Assembly: GCA_021817875.1 (NCBI GenBank)
Contig: JAKAFQ010000046.1
Coordinates: 1-13,480 of the forward strand
Length of the DNA: 13,480 bases
Direction of reading: 5' to 3'
DNA from: Pseudomonadota bacterium
GTDB taxonomy: Bacteria; Pseudomonadota; Gammaproteobacteria; Steroidobacterales; Steroidobacteraceae
The translations under genes and the position numbers were made by a program. Positions 6,860 to 12,744 of this stretch are shown piece by piece (the first letter of the stretch is position 1; every line of letters starts with the position of its first letter). The notes beneath the pieces were generated by a model. It was not told the DNA's origin. It ran no database searches and worked only from the letters and a program-made list of their open reading frames with translations.

Positions 6860-7879
6860 TTACTCCCAGCTGGCGAAGGCGGCGCCGGTGCCGGTGCCCG
6901 CCTCCGATCGATACAGGGGCTCGTACCCATGCAGCCGCATCCGCAGCGGTGTGGTCGACAGCGCTCCGGCCGCTGCGATCCAGTTCTTGCATTCCGACGT
7001 ACCGGACTGATAGAGCGACTCACCGGGTGCCGCCAGGGCCTCGACGTCGTGGGTCACGAGCGCCTCGAGAAAGGCGCGATCGAAGAGCGGATCGACCACG
7101 AAGTGGCTCAGGCCGCCGGAGCCGATCACGGCGACCGTGAGATCCTCCGGCCAGGAAGCGATGGCGTTGCCGATGCACCGCCCGAAGTCGAAGCAGCGCC
7201 GCACCCGCGGCTGATTCAGAGGGTAGAAGGTATTGAGGATGATCGGCACGTTCGGGATGACCTCATCCTTCATGATCTGCCGGTAGACGAAGCCGTACGC
7301 ATGTGGAATACCGCTCAACACACTGTGCTGCGCTGGCAGCTGGTGCAGCGTGCGCGCCTGCGCAACGTCGAATCCCTCGCGCATGGCATGCTCGATGATG
7401 TGCGCCCCGAGGGCCGGCAATCCCGGATATGTTCGAGCCTGCGGCGGGACGTGCCCAGGGTCGGCGATGTGGATTCCCGCCGGCAGGCGCGCGATCTGCG
7501 CCTGGCTCCGCGGAATGTTCGCGATTGTCTCGCCCCAGAACACGGTAAACGCCGGCATGACCGAGTCATCGAACAGCTCATGCTGATCGTTGCCGACGAT
7601 CACGGCCACATCGGGGCGGACACGCTGATAGACCTGCGCGAGATGTTCCAGCCACCGATGACAGCGCAGCAGTCTCGCCTCGCGCTGCGCGACACCAATC
7701 TGTCCCGCGAGGCGCTCCTCGCGGCGCAGCGCGCACAATGTGTCCCAGTCATAGGTCCGGCCGCGGAAGCGATGTGTCCGATTGCACCGGTCAGCCGCAA
7801 CACGCACATCCCACTGGCTGGCGGGCGTGTGCAGCTGCGGTGTGTGCGACAGACACATGCCGAGGACGATTCTTGCCAT
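6860..7879 (-). CDS. Class III (LigB-type) extradiol ring-cleavage dioxygenase
   Basis: This 339-residue protein would open a catechol-type ring with O2 at a non-haem Fe(II) centre. It begins MARIVLGMCLSHTPQ, putting H12 at the first metal-ligand position of this superfamily. VIVGNDQHELFDDSVMPAF spans about 94-112. GSGGLSHFVVDP (H259) matches the catalytic histidine region, and SGTSECKNWIAAAGAL (E296) the C-terminal glutamate ligand. Alignment by eye with MhpB (PDHYNGFFYDVMPPF) puts a glutamine (Q99) where the second metal histidine normally sits, with H100 beside it. The ATG at 7879 lacks a clear Shine-Dalgarno. The gene heads a minus-strand operon with the aldehyde dehydrogenase (10-nt gap) and is divergent from the aminotransferase. 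The exact catechol substrate is unknown; homoprotocatechuate-, protocatechuate- or dihydroxyphenylpropionate-like rings all fit the context. Confidence 0.87.
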   Translation of the reverse strand: MARIVLGMCLSHTPQLHTPASQWDVRVAADRCNRTHRFRGRTYDWDTLCALRREERLAGQIGVAQREARLLRCHRWLEHLAQVYQRVRPDVAVIVGNDQHELFDDSVMPAFTVFWGETIANIPRSQAQIARLPAGIHIADPGHVPPQARTYPGLPALGAHIIEHAMREGFDVAQARTLHQLPAQHSVLSGIPHAYGFVYRQIMKDEVIPNVPIILNTFYPLNQPRVRRCFDFGRCIGNAIASWPEDLTVAVIGSGGLSHFVVDPLFDRAFLEALVTHDVEALAAPGESLYQSGTSECKNWIAAAGALSTTPLRMRLHGYEPLYRSEAGTGTGAAFASWE

Positions 7880-8002
7880 GACGTGAGGAGCGTTGCGCGT
7901 GAGGTATATCGGGGTGGCGGGGGGCGATCAACTTACGGCTTGCGGAAGTATATTACGAAATATGATAACCTTCGCGCAACCATCCAGACAGGTCAAATCG
8001 GC
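7880..8002. promoter_or_regulatory. Divergent promoter region, dioxygenase / aminotransferase
   Basis: This 123-bp region separates two head-to-head catabolic operons. Its central part (about 7946-7970) is much more AT-rich than the flanks. It contains a -10-like TATGAT at 7961-7966 for the plus strand, with a poor TTGCGG (7940-7945, 15-bp spacer) upstream. A -10-like TATACT on the minus strand (7947-7952) faces the dioxygenase. The weak -35 boxes suggest regulated transcription. A repressor or activator here could control both operons. Confidence 0.6.
7955..7969 (+). promoter_or_regulatory. Shared regulatory motif copy 1 (ACGAAATATGATAAC)
   Basis: This 15-bp site matches the site at 11378-11392 at 13 of 15 bases. 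In both places the motif begins exactly 48 bp before the ATG of the plus-strand gene, and the internal TAYGAT lies 42 bp before it. It is therefore probably a -10 promoter element with an attached regulator site (ACGAAA). It marks the aminotransferase-FMO operon and the FAH-family gene as co-regulated. Confidence 0.55.
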
Positions 8003-9205
8003 ATGCTCTTCTCGGCACTGCAGCCCATCCCGCCCGATCCCATCCTTGGCATGGCGCAGCGTTTTGCCGCTGATTCCTCGCCGCACAAGGTCGATCTCGG
8101 AATCGGCATATACAGGAACGAGCGCGGCGAGGCGCCAGTCCTGGCAAGCGTCAAAGCCGCCGAGCAATGGCTGCTCGAGAACCAATTCACCAAGGCCTAT
8201 CTGTCCTCGGCGGGCGATCCCGCCTTCAACGGCGCAACTGCCCAGCTTCTGTTGGGCGCGTCCCATCCGGCCCTCGCGGCTGACCGCGTGCGCACGGTGC
8301 AGACACCCGGTGGCACGGGGGCTTTGCGCGTTGCCGCCGACTTCATCCGCGCGCATCACCCCGGCGCGACCGTGTGGCTGCCCGAGCCGACCTGGGCCAA
8401 TCACCCGGCCATTTTCGGCGCGGCCGGCCTGCAACTCGCGCACTATCCCTACTACGACTCAGCCGGCGCGGAACTGCTCTTCGAGAAGACACTCGTGGCT
8501 CTGGCGCGGGCCAGGGCGGGCGACGTGGTCATCGTTCACGGCTGCTGCCACAACCCCACCGGCGCGGACTTGACCACCGAGCAGTGGGATACGCTCACGC
8601 AGACGCTTGCGCGTGCCTCGGCCACGCCCCTGGTCGACCTCGCCTATCAGGGCTTCGGTGCCGGACTGGACGCCGACGCGTACTCTGTCCGCAAGCTCTC
8701 GCGCGATCTGCCCGAAGTGCTCATCGCGAGTTCGTATTCGAAGAATTTCGCCCTCTACCGTGACCGGGTGGGCGCGCTCACCCTGATCACCGCGCCCGGC
8801 AGCGACGCCGATCTGGTGCGCGCGCACCTGCTGCGCACGATCCGCACGAACTACTCGATGCCGCCCGATCATGGTGCGGCGGTCGTCGCACACATCCTGA
8901 CGAGCGCCTCGCTTCGCTCACGCTGGGAAGCCGAGCTGTCGATCATGAGCGAGCGCATTCGCCAGATGCGCAACCTCCTCGCCGTCCGGCTGCATGGGCG
9001 CACCGCGCGATGCTACGACTTCCTGGCGACGCAGCGGGGAATGTTCACGTCCCTGGAGCTGACCGCGGAGGAGGTCGCTCGGCTTCGCACCCGGCACAGC
9101 GTCCACATCAGCTCTTCCGGCCGGATCAACCTGGCGGGACTGACCTGCTCGAATGTTGCGCACGTCGCTGATGCCATCGTGGCCGTCGAAGGTGCCCGCG
9201 TATGA
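8003..9205 (+). CDS. Aromatic-amino-acid/aspartate aminotransferase (class I, PLP)
   Basis: This 400-residue PLP enzyme of the AspC/TyrB type exchanges an amino group between an amino acid and a 2-oxo acid. Key residues are in place: HGCCHNPTGADL with N184, VDLAYQGFG with D212 and Y215, the PLP lysine K247 in SSYSKNF, the dicarboxylate-binding arginine in IRTNYSMPPDHG (R281), and R374 in GRINLAGL. The frame is open far upstream, but ATG 8003 gives the exact family length and alignment (E. coli TyrB begins similarly with DPIL..M.RF). The RBS is weak (AGG). The gene leads a two-gene operon and its stop overlaps the hydroxylase start (ATGA). A dedicated aminotransferase coupled to an aromatic hydroxylase suggests that the pathway substrate, or an intermediate, is an aromatic amino acid such as tyrosine or DOPA. 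A general housekeeping role is less likely in this setting. Confidence 0.93.
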   Translation: MLFSALQPIPPDPILGMAQRFAADSSPHKVDLGIGIYRNERGEAPVLASVKAAEQWLLENQFTKAYLSSAGDPAFNGATAQLLLGASHPALAADRVRTVQTPGGTGALRVAADFIRAHHPGATVWLPEPTWANHPAIFGAAGLQLAHYPYYDSAGAELLFEKTLVALARARAGDVVIVHGCCHNPTGADLTTEQWDTLTQTLARASATPLVDLAYQGFGAGLDADAYSVRKLSRDLPEVLIASSYSKNFALYRDRVGALTLITAPGSDADLVRAHLLRTIRTNYSMPPDHGAAVVAHILTSASLRSRWEAELSIMSERIRQMRNLLAVRLHGRTARCYDFLATQRGMFTSLELTAEEVARLRTRHSVHISSSGRINLAGLTCSNVAHVADAIVAVEGARV

Positions 9206-10857
9206 GCGAGGTCGGGACCGATTTCGAGGTGCTGATCTGCGGTGCGGGCCCGGTCGGACTGACGCTCGCCATGGACCTGGCGCGCCGCGGCGTGCGCGTG
9301 GGAGTGATCGAGCGGCGCGCGCCGGGGCAGCCGCCGAGCGTCAAGTGCAATCACGTCGCGGCACGCAGCATGGAGGCGTTCCGCCAGTTGGGGGTGGCGG
9401 CGGCGGTTCGCAATGCCGGGCTCCCGGCGGACTATCCGAACGACTGTGTTTACCGCACCACGGTCACGGGCGAGGAGATCACCCGCATTGCGATTCCGTC
9501 GCGGACCGAGCGCCTCGGGCAGTTCGACGGACCCGACACCATGTGGCCGACTCCCGAGCCGCCTCACCGCATCAACCAGATCTATCTCGAGCCGGTGCTG
9601 TTCGCCCACGCCCGGAAGTGCCACAACATCACCATACTGAGCGAGACCGAGCTCATCGACCTTCGGCAAGACGACATCTCCGTTCGGTGCACTGTTCGCC
9701 ATCTGTCGTCCAACGAGGTGGCGACACTGATGGCTCGTTACCTGGTCGGGTGTGACGGCGCGCGATCGCTCGTGCGCGCGGCCATCGGCGCGAAGCTCGA
9801 GGGTGATCCGGTCATCCAGCGGGTGCAGTCCACCTACATTCGCGCGCCGCGATTGCTCGGTCTGATTCCCGGCCGGCCAGGATGGATGAACCTGTCGCTG
9901 AACCGACGCCGTTGCGGCAACACCATCGCCATCGACGGGCGGGAAACCTGGCTCATCCACTGTTATCTCTACGAGCACGAGGAGGACTTCGGCGCGCTCG
10001 AGCGCGACGACTCGATCCGCACCATTCTCGGTGTCGGCCCCGGCTTCGACTACCAGGTGCTCGGCAAGGAGGACTGGATCGGCCGCCGGCTCGTCGCGGA
10101 CTCCTTTCGCGACCGCAGGGTGTTCATTTGCGGCGACAGCGCACATATCTGGGTTCCCTACGCCGGATATGGCATGAATGCGGGCATCGCGGATGCGATG
10201 AATCTCTCCTGGCTGCTCGCGGCGCACCTTGCGGGCTGGGCGGGCGAGCAGGCGCTTGCCGCGTACATGGCCGAGCGCGGCCCGATCACCGAGCAGGTAT
10301 CGCACTTCGCGATGAATCATGCGCTGGCGGCGCTGAAGCATCGTCGCGAAGTGCCCGCGGACATCGAGGCTCCCGGTGAGCGCGGTGCCGCAGCGCGCCG
10401 TGCATTCGGTGCGGAAGTCTATCGCCTCAACGTGCAGCAGTACTGCTGTGGGGGCCTGAACTTCGGCTACTTTTACGACCGCTCGCCCCTGATCGCCTAT
10501 GACGGTGAGCCGCACCCGTCCTACACCATGGCCGGTTTCACGGAATCGACGGTACCGGGCTGCCGCACCCCTCACTTCTGGCTGGCGGATGGCCGCTCGC
10601 TCTATGACGCCGCCGGTAGCGGCTTCATGCTGCTGCGGTTCGATCCAGGAGTGGATGTCTCACCCTTGCTCGAGGCGGCGCGTGCCCGTCAGGTGCCCCT
10701 GAAGCTGCTCGATGTCGATCCGCGGCAGCGGCCTGCGGTCTACCGTGAGGCGCTGGTGCTCTCGCGTCCGGACTTTCACGTGGCTTGGCGGGGCAATGCT
10801 GCGCCGCGCCCGGCCCTCGGTCTCATCGACACCGTGCGCGGCGCCGCTTGCGGGTGA
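9202..10857 (+). CDS. Class A FAD-dependent aromatic monooxygenase (MhpA/PheA/TfdB type)
   Basis: This 551-residue single-component flavoprotein would hydroxylate a phenolic ring using NAD(P)H, FAD and O2. The N-terminal dinucleotide motif is GAGPVG (14-19). The DG motif is GCDGARSLVR (183-192). The second FAD motif, GDSAHIWVPYAGYGMNAGIA, runs from 311 and continues DAMNLSW. The C-terminal thioredoxin-like domain, typical of phenol hydroxylase-like members, starts near 448 with VPGCRTPHFWLADGRSLYD. It ends with the usual LSRPDFHVAWRG. Start ATG 9202 overlaps the aminotransferase stop by four bases, so the two are probably translationally coupled. The stop lies only 3 nt from the convergent flavin reductase. 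The enzyme needs no separate reductase, so it is functionally independent of HpaC. The substrate is not readable; a hydroxyphenyl-alkanoate or its 2-oxo analogue is a reasonable guess from context. Confidence 0.92.
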   Translation: MSEVGTDFEVLICGAGPVGLTLAMDLARRGVRVGVIERRAPGQPPSVKCNHVAARSMEAFRQLGVAAAVRNAGLPADYPNDCVYRTTVTGEEITRIAIPSRTERLGQFDGPDTMWPTPEPPHRINQIYLEPVLFAHARKCHNITILSETELIDLRQDDISVRCTVRHLSSNEVATLMARYLVGCDGARSLVRAAIGAKLEGDPVIQRVQSTYIRAPRLLGLIPGRPGWMNLSLNRRRCGNTIAIDGRETWLIHCYLYEHEEDFGALERDDSIRTILGVGPGFDYQVLGKEDWIGRRLVADSFRDRRVFICGDSAHIWVPYAGYGMNAGIADAMNLSWLLAAHLAGWAGEQALAAYMAERGPITEQVSHFAMNHALAALKHRREVPADIEAPGERGAAARRAFGAEVYRLNVQQYCCGGLNFGYFYDRSPLIAYDGEPHPSYTMAGFTESTVPGCRTPHFWLADGRSLYDAAGSGFMLLRFDPGVDVSPLLEAARARQVPLKLLDVDPRQRPAVYREALVLSRPDFHVAWRGNAAPRPALGLIDTVRGAACG

Positions 10858-10860
10858 GCC

Positions 10861-11355
10861 TCACAGGCAGGAGCCGCCGATCACGTGGCAGGCGCGCCTG
10901 AAGTACACCAGTCCCCGGCTCTCGCCGCTCATGGCGAGCGCCACCACTCGACAGATGAACAGGCTGTGCGTTCCGACCTTGCACAGCCGCTCGATCTGGC
11001 AGTCGAGCGACGCCAATGCGCCCTCCAGCGCCGGCGCTCCGGTCTCGAGCGTGCGCCACCGTCCAAGCTCGAAGCGCTCGCCCATGCTGTAGCCTGCCTG
11101 CCCGGCGAACACCGCCGTCAGGTCCTCATGGTGGGCCGCCAGGACGTTGACGCACACGACGCCGTTGGTCTTGAACGCCTCATGCTGCTGGCTGCGGCGG
11201 TTCAGGCACACCGACAGCATCGGTGGCTGATCCGTCAGGCTGCACACCGAGGAGGCCGTGAAGCCGCAGCGGCCCGCCGGCCCTTCGGTGGTGATGACGC
11301 TCACGGCCGAGCCCAGGTGCGCCATCGATTCCCGGAATGCTTCGCGAGTCACCAT
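10861..11355 (-). CDS. HpaC-type NAD(P)H:flavin oxidoreductase
   Basis: This 164-residue protein of the flavin reductase domain family supplies reduced FAD/FMN to a two-component monooxygenase. The ATG at 11355 has GGAGG about 5 nt upstream. Family signatures are FRESMAHLGSAVSVITTEGP (7-26), GFTASSVCSLTDQPPMLSVC (31-50, flavin-binding core), VCVNVLAAHH (67-76), the FAG loop near 83-85, and a histidine in CKVGTHSLFICRV. The length is normal for HpaC. The only two-component oxygenase seen here is the HpaB-like fragment at 1-160, more than 10 kb away on the same strand, and they are the likely pair. The gene is divergent from the FAH-family enzyme across 70 bp and tail-to-tail with the class A hydroxylase. 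It could also serve an oxygenase outside the window. Confidence 0.9.
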   Translation of the reverse strand: MVTREAFRESMAHLGSAVSVITTEGPAGRCGFTASSVCSLTDQPPMLSVCLNRRSQQHEAFKTNGVVCVNVLAAHHEDLTAVFAGQAGYSMGERFELGRWRTLETGAPALEGALASLDCQIERLCKVGTHSLFICRVVALAMSGESRGLVYFRRACHVIGGSCL

Positions 11356-11377
11356 GATCGCCTCCGCAGTTCGACTA

Positions 11378-11392
11378 ACGAAATACGATAGC
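11378..11392 (+). promoter_or_regulatory. Shared regulatory motif copy 2 (ACGAAATACGATAGC)
   Basis: It is identical at 13 of 15 positions to the site at 7955-7969, and its start lies the same 48 bp before the downstream ATG (11426). The internal TACGAT would be the -10 box for the FAH-family gene, with transcription beginning near 11396. The ACGAAA half lies in the promoter spacer, where a regulator such as the IclR protein could bind. Confidence 0.55.
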
Positions 11393-11409
11393 TAATAATG
11401 TACATCGTA
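11384..11409. repeat. Inverted repeat TACGAT-N14-ATCGTA
   Basis: Perfect 6-bp arms at 11384-11389 and 11404-11409 have centres 20 bp apart, close to two helical turns, so a dimeric protein could contact both on one face. The left arm is also the candidate -10 box. The right arm falls in the likely early transcribed region. Confidence 0.35.
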
Positions 11410-11425
11410 ATTAAAAGGAGCGCCA

Positions 11426-12403
11426 ATGAAGTTCGTGACGTTCGAAAGATCGGCAAGGCTCGCGCCCGGGGTGCTGTTGGCCGACGGCGACATCCTCGAC
11501 CTGCAGAGGGCGGCGACCGGGCAGTCCGAAGGGCCGCGCTTCGATGACATGATCGCGGTGATCGCCTCCGGAGCGGCGGGGCTCGAGCGGATCCGCGCCT
11601 GGCTCGAGGCGCCGCCCGCGTCCGCCCGGGTGCGCGCAATGGACGTGCGTCTGAAGGCGCCGCTTCCGCGCCCGAATCAAATCCGTGATTTTGCCAACTA
11701 CGAGTTGCACGTCCGCCAAGCGATCGCTGCGGCAATGCAGCTGCGCGCCAACGCCACGGCGGATCCAGCCACGGCGCTCGCCCAGTACAGGGCGGACGGC
11801 CTGTTTGACATTCCGCGGATCTGGTACGAGCAACCGCTGTATTTCAAGGGCAACCGGATGTCGGTGATCGGGCCGGACGAGGATGTCATCTGGCCGAGCT
11901 ACGCGCGCCTGATGGATTTCGAGCTCGAGCTCGCCGTCGTCACCCGAGGTCCGGTGCGCGACCTCTCGACGGCGGATGCGCTCGATGCCGTGTTCGGCTA
12001 TACCATCTTCAATGACTTCAGCGCGCGGGATGCGCAGGCGCGCGAGACCCAGTTCCGGCTCGGGCCTGCCAAGGGCAAAGATTTCGATACCGGCAACGCC
12101 GTCGGCCCCTGGATCGTCACGCCGGATGAGATCCCCGATCCGCAGTCGCTGACGATGATTGCGCGGGTCAACGGCGAAGAGCGCGTGCGGACCAGCTCCG
12201 CGGGCATGCAGCACTCGATCGCCGCGACGCTCGCCCACGTCTCCCAGTCCGAGACAATCTATCCCGGGGACCTCTTTGGTCTCGGGACGGTCGGCAATGG
12301 CTGCGGCTACGAGTCGCTCACCTTCCTCGCCGAGGGCGACGTCGTGGAGCTCGAGATCGAGGGCCTCGGAACGCTGCGCAATCGACTGACGCGTCCGCGC
12401 TGA
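11426..12403 (+). CDS. Fumarylacetoacetate hydrolase-family C-C hydrolase
   Basis: This 325-residue enzyme of the FAH superfamily would hydrolyse a C-C bond in an acylpyruvate-like or ring-cleavage product. The ATG at 11426 follows a good AAGGAG. Residues 1 to about 78 form the N-terminal domain and the remainder the FAH fold. Compared with mammalian FAH from memory, the metal ligands are D88 (in RDFANYELH), E166 and E168 (in DFELELA) and D197 (in FNDFSARD). H95 keeps the seven-residue spacing of the catalytic histidine (D126/H133 in FAH), and K218 sits in GPAKGKDF. Retention of H95 favours true hydrolysis over the isomerase/decarboxylase activity of HpaG. The gene is monocistronic and divergent from the flavin reductase, and it shares a promoter motif with the aminotransferase operon. 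It could play the part that MhpC plays in the Mhp pathway. Confidence 0.88.
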   Translation: MKFVTFERSARLAPGVLLADGDILDLQRAATGQSEGPRFDDMIAVIASGAAGLERIRAWLEAPPASARVRAMDVRLKAPLPRPNQIRDFANYELHVRQAIAAAMQLRANATADPATALAQYRADGLFDIPRIWYEQPLYFKGNRMSVIGPDEDVIWPSYARLMDFELELAVVTRGPVRDLSTADALDAVFGYTIFNDFSARDAQARETQFRLGPAKGKDFDTGNAVGPWIVTPDEIPDPQSLTMIARVNGEERVRTSSAGMQHSIAATLAHVSQSETIYPGDLFGLGTVGNGCGYESLTFLAEGDVVELEIEGLGTLRNRLTRPR

Positions 12404-12744
12404 CCATCGCTGGGCGTTAAACGAGTAACGTACAGGATATCGCAGAGCAGAACCAGCGGCTGGCAGGCATGCGGATTCCGCGCCGTACCGGCGGCGCAAT
12501 GCGCTGGCGGGGTGGTGCGCTCATCATCGCGCACCGCCTTCGAGGGTCGCTGCGAGAAGCGAGCGGGAGTGCTCTCGAGGCTTGCGCAGAGGCGAGCGTG
12601 CAAGGGTGACCTCGAGGTCCCGAGGGCCGCAGTCCCAGGGCGACGTCGGCCCCGTTTGCGCCATCATGCGGCGGGTTACACGTGGACACGGGTGGGCATA
12701 AAATCCACTCATGACAGATCAACCCCGGCGCTGCCAGAGGCTAT
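12404..12744. other. 341-bp region without a convincing gene
   Basis: The region lies between the FAH-family stop and the phosphatase start. Open frames on both strands have low-complexity, Arg/Pro/Ala-rich translations without recognisable domains. No tRNA, transposase remnant or clear terminator was seen. A palindrome ACCTCGAGGT (12608-12617) is present. The region marks the boundary between the catabolic cluster and ordinary chromosomal genes, and its right end holds a weak promoter for the phosphatase. Confidence 0.5.
12675..12704 (+). promoter_or_regulatory. Possible promoter for the phosphatase gene
   Basis: GTTACA at 12675-12680 (4 of 6 consensus) is followed after 18 bp by TAAAAT at 12699-12704 (5 of 6). 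Transcription would begin near 12711, about 34 nt before the GTG start. The match is moderate, but it is the only plausible pair in this GC-rich stretch. Confidence 0.4.

Larger units (their letters stand above)
11356..11425. promoter_or_regulatory. Compact divergent promoter region, flavin reductase / FAH family
   Basis: These 70 bp hold both start regions. The reductase RBS GGAGG is at the left end and AAGGAG (11415-11420, 5 nt before the ATG) at the right. Between them are the shared 15-bp motif, a TTCG-N5-CGAA inverted repeat (11370-11382), and a TACGAT/ATCGTA inverted repeat (11384-11409). There is no good -35 box, so transcription probably depends on a regulator. Confidence 0.55.

Noticed and set aside
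6850..7023. 58-residue N-terminal extension of the aldehyde dehydrogenase
   Set aside because: It overlaps the end of the dioxygenase gene, is Arg/Pro-rich without similarity to the family, and the ATG at 6849 gives normal length.
6521..8002. Long plus-strand open frame in front of the aminotransferase, making an apparent 894-residue protein
   Set aside because: It runs antisense through the aldehyde dehydrogenase and dioxygenase genes, has no recognisable domain, and the aminotransferase family begins at the ATG at 8003.
9013..10575. 520-residue minus-strand open frame over the class A hydroxylase
   Set aside because: It is a GC-rich shadow of a gene with clear FAD motifs on the other strand; the translation is His/Arg/Asp-rich without domains.
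11411..12499. 362-residue minus-strand open frame over the FAH-family gene
   Set aside because: It is antisense to a gene with intact catalytic residues and has no recognisable fold.
12417..12722. 101-residue minus-strand open frame in the gene-poor region
   Set aside because: It is rich in Pro/Arg/Ser/Cys, has no family resemblance, no good RBS, and several overlapping frames are equally open in this GC-rich stretch.
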